Assembly: GCA_934121885.1 (NCBI GenBank)
Contig: CAKOVH010000013.1
Location: 1-37,679, forward strand
DNA length: 37,679 bases
Reading direction: 5' to 3'
Source of the DNA: an uncultured Clostridia bacterium
GTDB taxonomy: Bacteria; Bacillota; Clostridia; TANB77; CAG-508
The notes under the pieces are model-generated. The model saw only the letters and a program-made list of their open reading frames with translations. It searched no databases and was not told where the DNA came from. The position numbers were made by a program, and so were the translations under genes. This document shows, piece after piece, positions 30,252 to 37,347 of this stretch (position 1 is its first letter; every line of letters begins with the position of its first letter).

Positions 30252-31436
30252 GTGGCTAAAGAAGAATTAAGAGAATTTTTAAAAAGTTCAAATGATAAAT
30301 TTAAAGTGCTTTCTGATAAAGAAACTGTAAAACCATACCATATAACAATAAAAGAATTATTAGAACTTATAGATGAATTTTTGGATGATGAGCAAAAAGT
30401 AGTGCTACTAAGTGTAAATTATGCTCAAGAACCTATTATAAAAATCAATATTATAATGCTTATAAAAGATGAAACTAAAAGACTAGATGTGATATTTAAT
30501 AAAGAATTAACAAGTGGACTAGGAACGAATGAAATTATTGATATAATTAAATCACAAAGTGGTAGTACTCTGATGGAAATATTAAATAATACGAAATTTT
30601 TAGAAGCAAACCAAATAGGAAAGTACCAAATAATTGATATAATTAAATTGCAAAGTAGTGATGTGATTTTACAAATATTAAGTAATCATGCTTTATTGGA
30701 AAAATGTAAATTAGAGAGTCATAAAGTAAAAAATTTATTTAAAGAATTAAACGAAAAAGATAAATTAGAATTTTTGGAAAATGCTGACTATTTAAAGGAA
30801 ACATTAAAGCTAAATGAATATGAAATTGCTGATATGATATCAGGTATAACTGACGAAAAAACAAAAGAAGGTTTAATGCAATCATATGAACTTAGCAATG
30901 GATGCAAAGTAAGTATTATAGAAAAATTTTCTGATGAGGAAAAAGAAAATATAATATTAAGAGATGAATTTGATTTAAACCATAATAATATTGAAACAAT
31001 AATGACATCTATGAAAATAGATAATTTAATACAATTACTTAATAACAATACTGAATTTTTTAAACAAAGTAGTATTAGGCTTCACAGAGTAGTAAAAAAT
31101 CTAAACGCAGAAAAGCAAAAGGAGTTCGTTTCTAAAATAGATGATTTACAATTACCAAATGTAGACAAACGTGCATCTATGGTTGTGTTAAAAGACGAGG
31201 TAAAAAGTGAAATAGCTGTTCAAAACATGCCAGAAGAATTAAAATCTGCTATGCAAATAAAAATGGAATATGACAAAGTTGTACTGGATACTGGAAAAAG
31301 ACCAGAAGATTATATAGGACTTGATGAATTAATATCTGTAGAACCAATGAATTTTAAAGAAGAAGAAAGAAAATATTTATTAAGATTATGTGAAATATGC
31401 CCTAATATGCGTATTTGGGATAGATTAAAAATGTAA
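30252..31436 (+). CDS. Helical-repeat N-terminal part of an interrupted transglutaminase-like protein
   Basis: A 394-residue, entirely alpha-helical soluble segment I cannot name. Residues about 90-200 contain imperfect repeats of about 35-45 residues: EIIDIIKSQSGSTLMEILNN, then QIIDIIKLQSSDVILQILSN, then VKNLFKELNEKDKLEFLENA. These suggest a solenoid-like binding scaffold. GTG start with AGAGGAG 7 bp upstream and a good promoter. The TAA stop (31434-31436) is followed, in the same frame, by open sequence running straight into the transglutaminase-like half (ASTTSEYIYGEKRIEELLKG). The two halves are therefore one gene split by a single stop codon. The preceding codons read AAA ATG, so a G-to-T or C-to-T change (GAA or CAA to TAA) would explain it. 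Confidence 0.7.
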   Translation: MAKEELREFLKSSNDKFKVLSDKETVKPYHITIKELLELIDEFLDDEQKVVLLSVNYAQEPIIKINIIMLIKDETKRLDVIFNKELTSGLGTNEIIDIIKSQSGSTLMEILNNTKFLEANQIGKYQIIDIIKLQSSDVILQILSNHALLEKCKLESHKVKNLFKELNEKDKLEFLENADYLKETLKLNEYEIADMISGITDEKTKEGLMQSYELSNGCKVSIIEKFSDEEKENIILRDEFDLNHNNIETIMTSMKIDNLIQLLNNNTEFFKQSSIRLHRVVKNLNAEKQKEFVSKIDDLQLPNVDKRASMVVLKDEVKSEIAVQNMPEELKSAMQIKMEYDKVVLDTGKRPEDYIGLDELISVEPMNFKEEERKYLLRLCEICPNMRIWDRLKM

Positions 31437-31484
31437 GCATCAACTACAAGTGAATATATATATGGAGAAAAACGTATAGAAGAA

Positions 31485-32498
31485 TTGCTAAAAGGAATAA
31501 ATCCAGAATGGTCAGATATACAAAAGGTAGCTTACATAGATAATTGGATTGGTAAAAAAATAAGTTATGACCCAAAATTTGAAACAGAGGTAACAGATGT
31601 TGATGGTGATAGAAATTTGTGGAAAATACTTAGTACAAGATATGGAGTTTGTAATGGAATTGCTCAAGTAGAAAATTATATATTAGGAAGAATTGGAATT
31701 AAAGGAGAAGAAGTATCAAGTAAAGGGCATGCTTTTATCAAATTGAAAAATATAGAATTACCTCAAAAAGATGGAAGTAACATAATAGGAGATACTATAT
31801 TAGATCCAACATGGAACTTGTCAGCACAAAAATATGGCGCAAGACCTTCTAATTTTTGTGTTAGTTATGAAGAAATAAGAAAAAATGATATAGATGAAAA
31901 TGGAAAAGATCAAGAATGCCATAAAAATGATAAAGAACTTGAATCTGCAAATATAGGATTAGATGAAGAATCCTTAAGAGAAGTATACAAACAAATAGGT
32001 ATTGCAGATAAAAATGGTGAATTTCCAATAAAAAATATTTTTGGCGAATCTGAAAAAATATATAAATTAGGATTAAAATCAAGAGAATATCTACCAAAAA
32101 TATTGAATTTATTACAAATGATGCATCCAGATTTTGCACATAGTGTAAATGAAACAAACTCAATGTTATATGGGTTATTAGATAATGAAAATTTTAATTA
32201 TGAAAAATGTATTATAAAACGTGTATATAAAAGAGAAGATAAAGAAAAAATGGCAAATTTATATGTTTATGCAGATTTTGGAGAAGATGGTAAAGTGTTC
32301 TATGTTGCAGATAGAGAAACAGGAAAGTTCGTAGAACTAGAACAGAGAGATTTTGAAGAACAATATGAATGTTATCAAATGGATTTAGACAGAAGCGGTG
32401 GCATACGACCATGGGAAAGTGCAGAAAAGACGGTGGAAACGAAAAATTTATCTCAAAGTTCGGGAAAGATTGTAGCATGTGAAGGGGAAGAACGATAG
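31485..32498 (+). CDS. Transglutaminase-like cysteine enzyme, C-terminal part of the interrupted gene
   Basis: This half (337 residues counted from a TTG) has a transglutaminase-type papain fold. The core is STRYGVCNGIAQVENYIL (Cys56), SSKGHAFIKL (His82) and DTILDPTWNLS (Asp107), a complete Cys-His-Asp triad. Such domains act as proteases, deamidases or cross-linkers; the substrate is unknown. The TTG lacks a ribosome site and upstream codons in the same frame reach back to the TAA at 31434, so this is not an independent start but the continuation of the preceding frame. A run of four G at 32484-32487 near the C-terminus may mark a further frameshift. The gene is either decaying or mis-sequenced; the enzyme motifs themselves are intact. 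Confidence 0.65.
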   Translation: MLKGINPEWSDIQKVAYIDNWIGKKISYDPKFETEVTDVDGDRNLWKILSTRYGVCNGIAQVENYILGRIGIKGEEVSSKGHAFIKLKNIELPQKDGSNIIGDTILDPTWNLSAQKYGARPSNFCVSYEEIRKNDIDENGKDQECHKNDKELESANIGLDEESLREVYKQIGIADKNGEFPIKNIFGESEKIYKLGLKSREYLPKILNLLQMMHPDFAHSVNETNSMLYGLLDNENFNYEKCIIKRVYKREDKEKMANLYVYADFGEDGKVFYVADRETGKFVELEQRDFEEQYECYQMDLDRSGGIRPWESAEKTVETKNLSQSSGKIVACEGEER

Positions 32499-32570
32499 AA
32501 ATGAAGAAATATATGTAGTTTTAATTATAAAAACAGCATTAGAATATCTAAATGAAGGAGAAGAATAAAA

Positions 32571-32813
32571 TTGGATTTTTTTAATAAAATAGTAAGTTTT
32601 TTTAAGAGAATATTCAGAAAAGATAATTCTATAAAGATGATAGAAGAACCTAAAATTAAGATAGAAGAGCAAAAACAGAAAAGTGATTTTAAAAATTCTA
32701 TAAAAGTACAGTTAATTGAAAAGAAAAAGAAGAAAAATAAAATTGAAACATTAAAATGCGTAGGGGATGGACTTCGGAATAAAAAGAAAAATGACATATT
32801 AATATATTTATAA
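32571..32813 (+). CDS. Small basic protein downstream of the transglutaminase-like gene
   Basis: An 80-residue unrecognised protein with a TTG start and AAGGAG 11 bp upstream. The N-terminus DFFNKIVSFFKRIFRK is amphipathic with alternating aromatic and basic residues, likely membrane-surface binding. A Lys/Glu-rich middle (MIEEPKIKIEEQKQKSDFKN) follows, then KKKKKNKIETLKCVGDGLRN at the end. It lies 2 bp after a TAA that closes a short open stretch following the transglutaminase-like gene, so it is probably coupled to that gene. A terminator follows at 32834. The pairing suggests a partner or substrate of the enzyme, but this is speculation. Confidence 0.6.
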   Translation: MDFFNKIVSFFKRIFRKDNSIKMIEEPKIKIEEQKQKSDFKNSIKVQLIEKKKKKNKIETLKCVGDGLRNKKKNDILIYL

Positions 32814-32833
32814 AATAAAATACGAAAATGGAT

Positions 32834-32875
32834 AAAAAGCTTTTGTTTATTAAAGTGGTTGACAAAAGCTTTTTT
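32834..32875 (+). terminator. Terminator whose 3' arm holds the rplU -35 box
   Basis: AAAAAGCTTTTGT (32834-32846) pairs perfectly with ACAAAAGCTTTTT (32862-32874) around a 15-nt loop, ending in T residues. The TTGACA of the next promoter overlaps the start of the right arm. Confidence 0.75.
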
Positions 32876-32887
32876 GTATGATAAAAT
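32859..32887 (+). promoter_or_regulatory. SigA-type promoter for rplU-rpmA
   Basis: Consensus TTGACA (32859-32864), a 17-bp spacer and TAAAAT (32882-32887); about 100 bp of leader follow. Confidence 0.8.
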
Positions 32888-32991
32888 TATTTATCGTAAG
32901 CCGCCTGAGTCGGGTAACTAAAAGTTAATTTAATTAACTACCTAGTATTTTATGCTTAGCGAGTATACATATAAGAGGAGGTGTACATATA
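32888..32991 (+). promoter_or_regulatory. Candidate L21 leader of rplU-rpmA
   Basis: The 100-base untranslated leader contains a GC-rich block (TAAGCCGCCTGAGTCGGG at 32898-32915) and AACTAAAAGTTAATTTAATT with TTAACTACCTAG, which can form paired stems. Bacillota commonly control this operon through an L21 leader RNA (Rfam L21_leader), and the TTATCGTAAGCCGCCTGAGT-type opening looks like it from memory. The model cannot be run here. Confidence 0.5.
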
Positions 32992-33378
32992 ATGTACGCA
33001 ATTATTGAAAGCTGTGGAAGACAATACAAAGTATCAGAAGGAGATGTAGTTTTCTTCGAAAAATTAGATGTTGAAGAAGGAAAAAAGATTACATTTGATC
33101 ATGTAGTTTTAGTATCTGACGACAAAAAAGTAGAAGTTGGATCTCCATATGTTAAAGGTGTAAAGGTTGAAGGAAAAGTTGTTGCTCATGGAAAGCACAA
33201 AAAAATCCTTGTTTACAAATACAAAGCTAAAAAGAATTACAGAAGAACACAAGGTCATAGACAACCATACACAAAAATTGAAATAACAAAAATAAAAACA
33301 GCTGCTGAAAAAACTGAAAAGGCAGAAGCTACTGCTGAAAAGAAAACAACTGCAAAAAAAGAAACAGTTAAAGAATAA
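32992..33378 (+). CDS. rplU: 50S ribosomal protein L21 (bL21) with C-terminal extension
   Basis: The protein binds 23S rRNA in the large subunit. MYAIIESCGRQYKVSEGDVV at the start and KYKAKKNYRRTQGHRQPYTK near residue 85-100 are diagnostic. The family core is about 103 residues; this one has 128 because of a Lys/Ala/Glu/Thr-rich tail (KTEKAEATAEKKTTAKKE), probably disordered. AGAGGAGG lies 10 bp before the ATG. rpmA follows after 48 bp with no prp (ysxB) gene between, unlike most Bacillota. Confidence 0.96.
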   Translation: MYAIIESCGRQYKVSEGDVVFFEKLDVEEGKKITFDHVVLVSDDKKVEVGSPYVKGVKVEGKVVAHGKHKKILVYKYKAKKNYRRTQGHRQPYTKIEITKIKTAAEKTEKAEATAEKKTTAKKETVKE

Positions 33379-33426
33379 TATTAAAAAGAATATAAACATT
33401 TTGACAGAACGAAAGGAGTGAGATAA

Positions 33427-33705
33427 ATGGCTCATAAGAAAGGTCAAGGTAGTGTAAAGAACGGTAGAGACAGTGAGTCTAAACGTTTAGGTCTTAAAAG
33501 AGCAGATGGACAAATAGTACCAGCTGGAAATATTCTAGTAAGACAAAGAGGAACTAAATTCCATCCAGGTACAAACGTTGGTATCGGAAGTGATGATACT
33601 TTATATGCAAAAGTAACTGGAAAAGTTAAATTTGAAAGATTAGGTAGAGATAAAAAACAAGTTAGCGTTTATCCAGTAGAGGAAGAAGTTTCTACTAATA
33701 AATAA
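33427..33705 (+). CDS. rpmA: 50S ribosomal protein L27 (bL27), no cleavable N-terminal extension
   Basis: L27 reaches the peptidyl-transferase centre with its N-terminus. The 92-residue protein begins directly with MAHKKGQGSVKNGRDSESKR and continues with GNILVRQRGTKFHPGTNVGI and GSDDTLYA. Most Bacillota add about nine residues (ending in a LxxFAS/FFA-type Prp cleavage site) that the protease Prp must remove. Here they are missing, and AAAGGAGTGAG sits only 5 bp before this ATG, so the start is firm. This agrees with the absence of prp. Length and C-terminus are otherwise normal, apart from a short acidic tail. Confidence 0.97.
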   Translation: MAHKKGQGSVKNGRDSESKRLGLKRADGQIVPAGNILVRQRGTKFHPGTNVGIGSDDTLYAKVTGKVKFERLGRDKKQVSVYPVEEEVSTNK

Positions 33706-33711
33706 TGAAAG

Positions 33712-33741
33712 ATGAGAGGTTTTTAAAAAGCCTCTCATTTT
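33712..33741. terminator. Bidirectional terminator between rpmA and dapB
   Basis: ATGAGAGG (33712-33719) pairs with CCTCTCAT (33731-33738) around an 11-nt A/T loop, with T residues after it on the plus strand. The dapB TGA stop (minus strand) lies inside the right arm. Confidence 0.8.
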
Positions 33742-34478
33742 GTTTGATTGATCAAATTATTCATATCATATAAACCATTCTTCTTATCAATAATAAATTT
33801 TGCAGCGAGCAAAGCTCCTTCGGCATAAACTGTTCTTGAATATGCTGAATGTTTTATTTCGATAGTTTCATCATTTCCTAAAAACAGAACACTATGTTCA
33901 CCAACTAAATTACCACCTCTAATAGAAGAAATACCTATTTCGTTTTTGGTTCTTTTTGAAGTAGAAGAATGCCTATCAAATACGTATTTATATTTATTTT
34001 TAGCACTAGAATTAATAGCATCTGCAAGCATAAAAGCTGTACCACTTGGTGCATCTTTTTTTCTATTATGATGTTTTTCAACTATTTCGATATCCATATT
34101 TGAAAGAAGAGGAGTTATTTTAGTTAAAATATTGCAAATTAAATTAATATTATATGACATATTAGACGCCTTAAAAATTGGAATTGCCTCAGAATATTCG
34201 GATATTTTGTTTAATTCATCATTATTAAATCCAGTTGTTGCAATAACTATTGGAACCAGATTGCATACAGCATAATCTAAAGCAGTAAATGTAGCTTTTG
34301 GAACAGAAAAATCAATAATAACATCAGGTTTTGAATTATAACTAGATAGAGTTTCAAAATTAAGTAAAGTATCTTTATCAATTTTGTATTTTACAAGCAT
34401 ATCTTGAGTTTGCTCTATGCATGCTTCTAAAACCTTTCCCATACAGCCATTACAACCATTAATTAAAACATTTATCAT
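33735..34478 (-). CDS. dapB: 4-hydroxy-tetrahydrodipicolinate reductase
   Basis: DapB reduces the DapA product with NAD(P)H on the way to diaminopimelate and lysine. The nucleotide-binding start is MINVLINGCNGCMGKVLEA, where GCNGCMG replaces the usual GAxGRMG. The catalytic/substrate block is VEKHHNRKKDAPSGTAFMLA, with the conserved His-His and Lys, and GISSIRGGNLVGEHSVLF follows. I chose ATG 34478 because TAGGTG lies 7 bp upstream; a GTG at 34487 overlaps that site. At 247 residues it is normal. A terminator-like hairpin lies directly upstream (34500-34536), so transcription must read through it or begin inside the HD gene. Confidence 0.95.
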   Translation of the reverse strand: MINVLINGCNGCMGKVLEACIEQTQDMLVKYKIDKDTLLNFETLSSYNSKPDVIIDFSVPKATFTALDYAVCNLVPIVIATTGFNNDELNKISEYSEAIPIFKASNMSYNINLICNILTKITPLLSNMDIEIVEKHHNRKKDAPSGTAFMLADAINSSAKNKYKYVFDRHSSTSKRTKNEIGISSIRGGNLVGEHSVLFLGNDETIEIKHSAYSRTVYAEGALLAAKFIIDKKNGLYDMNNLINQTK

Positions 34479-34499
34479 ATAATACACCTAAGCTTTCTT

Positions 34500-34536
34500 A
34501 AAATAAAAAAATAGAGAAATGATAAAACATTTCTCT
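34500..34536 (-). terminator. Terminator between the HD-domain gene and dapB
   Basis: On the minus strand AGAGAAATG pairs perfectly with CATTTCTCT around a 6-nt loop, followed by ATTTTTTTATTTT. Only about 10 bp remain before the dapB ribosome site, leaving no room for a separate promoter in the gap. Confidence 0.75.
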
Positions 34537-34556
34537 AAAATATATTCTAAAACTAT

Positions 34557-35138
34557 TTAAACTATTCTAAATAAAATTAAACTTAAAAATACATAGGCAT
34601 ATTTCATTAAATTCTTTTTATATAATTTTGATTGTATGTAAGAAAAGGTTTCTCTTAATGCACTATACTTATCCATAAGAGTTACAATGTAAGATTCTTT
34701 ATATTTTGGAAATCTAAAAAATGTAACTGGCCACATATGTTTTTCTATAATATCTTGTTCTTTTTCATTTAAGTTAAAAATAAGTAAAGCATTTCTTAGT
34801 GCAATACGTGGATGCATAAATGCATGAAGACCATAAAATTCTGGATCTCTATGTTTTTCTCTCCAATCATATAAAAAGAAATCATGGAGCATAGCACCTC
34901 TTGCAGTAGAGCGATAATCTAAGTCGAATATCTTACATAAATAATAACTATAATATGCTACATGCATGCAATGTTCAAAACAAGAAGTATCACAATGCTG
35001 TATATAATTTTTCATTTGTTTTACTGTATCATTTGTAATTATATCATTTATAATACTCAAGAATTCTTCTTTTTCTTCTTTATTTGCAATAATAGCCGAA
35101 TCTGCTCTTTTTCTTTTGTTTGCTAATAATAAATTCAT
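34557..35138 (-). CDS. HD-domain phosphohydrolase-like protein
   Basis: A 193-residue protein with an HD-type metal site. HCDTSCFEHCMHVAYYSYYL provides the first His, ARGAMLHDFFLYDW the His-Asp pair, and HAFMHPRIAL and DIIEKHMWP further His residues. VTLMDKYSALRETF supplies the last Asp. HD enzymes of this size hydrolyse nucleotides or related phosphoesters; the substrate is unknown. The C-terminus is hydrophobic (KYAYVFLSLILFRIV) and may touch the membrane. It lies between dapA and dapB but has its own extended -10 promoter at 35175 and a terminator at 34500, so it may be an independent unit rather than a lysine gene. A CTCC (GGAG) site precedes the ATG. Confidence 0.85.
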   Translation of the reverse strand: MNLLLANKRKRADSAIIANKEEKEEFLSIINDIITNDTVKQMKNYIQHCDTSCFEHCMHVAYYSYYLCKIFDLDYRSTARGAMLHDFFLYDWREKHRDPEFYGLHAFMHPRIALRNALLIFNLNEKEQDIIEKHMWPVTFFRFPKYKESYIVTLMDKYSALRETFSYIQSKLYKKNLMKYAYVFLSLILFRIV

Positions 35139-35174
35139 TTAAATGAAACTCCTTTAATAATTATATCTATTTTT

Positions 35175-35203
35175 ATTATATCACTTTCTAATTAATAGGT
35201 GAA
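35175..35203 (-). promoter_or_regulatory. Extended -10 promoter for the HD-domain gene
   Basis: Minus strand: TTCACC (35203-35198) and TGA-TATAAT (TATAAT at 35180-35175) with a 17-bp spacer, 37 bp before the HD start codon. Confidence 0.6.
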
Positions 35204-35218
35204 TAACTTTTAGAAAAT

Positions 35219-36103
35219 TTAATAATTGAATTTCTTTATAGCATTTTTTATTTTTTCTTTATTATTGTCGGAAAGTTCAATTAAAGGTAAACGTGGAATC
35301 CCACATTTAAAACCAATTTGATTCATTGCATATTTTATTGGAATAGGATTTACCTCGCTAAATAACAAATGTATTAAAGGAAGAGAGTTTAATTGCATAT
35401 CTAAGGCTTTATTTATATTGCCATCTAAGTAATTATAAACCATATCATGAACATATTTTGGATATATGTTTGATAAAACTGAGATCACACCAACTCCTCC
35501 AAGGGATAGTGTAGGAATAATTTGGTCATCATTTCCAGAGTAAATAGATAGATTATCCTTGCATAACATAGCAATTTTTGCAACTTGTGAGATGTTTCCA
35601 CTTGCTTCTTTTATAGCAACTATATTACTTATTTTAGAAAGTTCAAAACAGGTTTCGGGCTCTATATTAATTCCTGTTCTACCCGGAATATTGTATAAAA
35701 TAATAGGAAGAGAAGTTGATTGAGCAATTTTCAAAAAATGTGATATAAGGCCCGATTGTGTTGTTTTATTGTAATAGGGGGAAACTAAAAGCAGGGCACT
35801 AACACCAACTTTTTCGGAAAATTTAGATAATTCTATTGAAGCCTTTGTGTTATTTGAACCAGTTCCAGCAATGATTGGAACTCGTCTTCTTGCAATTTGT
35901 ACAGAAAATTCTATAATTTCTTTTTTTTCTTCAGTACTTAATGTTGCACTTTCACCTGTAGTACCACAGATAAGTAGAGCATCTACGCCCTCTAAGATTT
36001 GAAACTCTATTAATTTTCTTAGTTCTTCAAAATCAACATTTCCATTTTCATCAAATGGTGTAACTAAAGCTGTAGCACAACCTTTAAAAATAATATCTTT
36101 CAT
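35219..36103 (-). CDS. dapA: 4-hydroxy-tetrahydrodipicolinate synthase
   Basis: DapA condenses pyruvate with aspartate semialdehyde, the entry to diaminopimelate and dipicolinate. The 294-residue TIM barrel shows GCATALVTPFDENGNVDFEE, CGTTGESATLS (Thr48, Thr49), the catalytic Tyr137 in LYNIPGRTGIN, the Schiff-base Lys165 in VAIKEASGN, and SGNDDQIIPTLSLGGVGVIS. All catalytic residues are present. It follows asd by 48 bp with an AGGAGG ribosome site, so asd-dapA is one transcript. In a spore former, its product also feeds dipicolinate, though spoVF/etfA genes are not in view. Confidence 0.97.
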   Translation of the reverse strand: MKDIIFKGCATALVTPFDENGNVDFEELRKLIEFQILEGVDALLICGTTGESATLSTEEKKEIIEFSVQIARRRVPIIAGTGSNNTKASIELSKFSEKVGVSALLLVSPYYNKTTQSGLISHFLKIAQSTSLPIILYNIPGRTGINIEPETCFELSKISNIVAIKEASGNISQVAKIAMLCKDNLSIYSGNDDQIIPTLSLGGVGVISVLSNIYPKYVHDMVYNYLDGNINKALDMQLNSLPLIHLLFSEVNPIPIKYAMNQIGFKCGIPRLPLIELSDNNKEKIKNAIKKFNY

Positions 36104-36151
36104 TAAATACCTCCTTAGGTAATTATATGAAAGATATTATATATATATTAT

Positions 36152-37216
36152 CTAATTATTTTCACATAATTTTTCTACAATCTGCACAGCATTGGTTGCA
36201 GCACCTTTACGAATGTTATCTGCTACAACCCAAAGATTAATTCCAAAAGGAACACTTTCATCTCTTCTAATTCTTCCAACAAATACTTCATCATGTCCAG
36301 ATGCATTTGAAGAAAGAGGATAAATATTATTTTTAGGGTCATCTTCAACTATAAGGTTTGGAGAATGTTTTAAAATATCAACAAGCTCAGATAATTCAAA
36401 ATCATTTTCAAATTCAACATTGATTGACTCACTATGTGAATTGAAAACAGGAACTCTTACAGTTGTTGCTGTAATTTTTAAGTCAGGTTTATCTAAAATT
36501 TTTCTTGTTTCATTTATCATTTTTTCTTCTTCTTTTGTATAACCATTATCCAAAAATACATCAATATGTGGCAGGCAATTAGAAAAAATAGGGTATGGAA
36601 ATTTTTCTAATTGATAATTTGAATTATCACTATTTAATAAATTGTAGTAATCTAATTTGCCATCATCATATGCTAAGTTAGTTAAATGATTTTTAATTCC
36701 GTTTTCTAAATCAATTAAACCATTTCTGCCAGCACCAGATACAGCTTGATATGTTGAATATACAATTCTTTTTATTTTGTATTTATCATCTAATGGTTTT
36801 AAGGCACAAACAGCCTGAATAGTAGAACAGTTAGGATTTGCAATAATTCCATTATGATTTTTAATGGCATATGAATTTACTTCTGGAACAACAAGTGGAA
36901 CATTTTTATCCATACGAAAAGCACTACTGTTATCTACTACTATACATCCTTTAGAACTTGCAATTGGCGAATATTTTTTTGAGGTTTCGCCTCCAGCAGA
37001 GAAAATTGCAAAATCAAATCCTTCATCAAAAGATGTCTCAGTAAGTTCTCGCACAATATAGTCTCTGTTCATAAAATTAATAACTTTACCACTAGAATTT
37101 TTTGAAGCAAATAAAACATATTCGTAGATTGAAAGGTTACGCTCCTCTAAAACTTTTAGTACAGTTCTACCAACAAGACCAGTTGCTCCAACAATTGCTA
37201 ATTTATATTTTTTCAT
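36152..37216 (-). CDS. asd: Aspartate-semialdehyde dehydrogenase
   Basis: Asd makes aspartate semialdehyde from aspartyl phosphate with NADPH, feeding DapA and the threonine/methionine branch. The 354-residue sequence begins MKKYKLAIVGATGLVGRTVL (nucleotide-binding loop). It has FSAGGETSKKYSP, the active-site Cys130 in NPNCSTIQAVCAL, STYQAVSGAGRNG, and VRVPVFNSHSESINVEFE with the catalytic His. It ends in LWVVADNIRKGAATNAVQIV. Length is typical. TAGGAG lies 12-13 bp before the ATG. First gene of the asd-dapA transcript; the 130-bp upstream region is A/T-rich without a lysine riboswitch that I can recognise. Confidence 0.96.
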   Translation of the reverse strand: MKKYKLAIVGATGLVGRTVLKVLEERNLSIYEYVLFASKNSSGKVINFMNRDYIVRELTETSFDEGFDFAIFSAGGETSKKYSPIASSKGCIVVDNSSAFRMDKNVPLVVPEVNSYAIKNHNGIIANPNCSTIQAVCALKPLDDKYKIKRIVYSTYQAVSGAGRNGLIDLENGIKNHLTNLAYDDGKLDYYNLLNSDNSNYQLEKFPYPIFSNCLPHIDVFLDNGYTKEEEKMINETRKILDKPDLKITATTVRVPVFNSHSESINVEFENDFELSELVDILKHSPNLIVEDDPKNNIYPLSSNASGHDEVFVGRIRRDESVPFGINLWVVADNIRKGAATNAVQIVEKLCENN

Positions 37217-37347
37217 AATATATTCACACTCCTACAGATTAAATTTTATATAATATATGTGAAGAATATAATAAAGTGAACTAATTTAGTTTATTATAAA
37301 AACTTCATTCAATTAAAATTTTAATTATTATTATAACATAATAATAA

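Noticed and set aside
31485..31487. TTG at 31485 as a genuine start of a separate transglutaminase gene
   Set aside because: There is no Shine-Dalgarno at suitable distance, and the same frame stays open upstream to the TAA that ends the preceding frame, so a split gene is the better explanation.
37217..37347. Lysine riboswitch upstream of asd
   Set aside because: Expected in principle for a lysine pathway operon, but the region is short, almost pure A/T and shows none of the conserved GC-rich stems.
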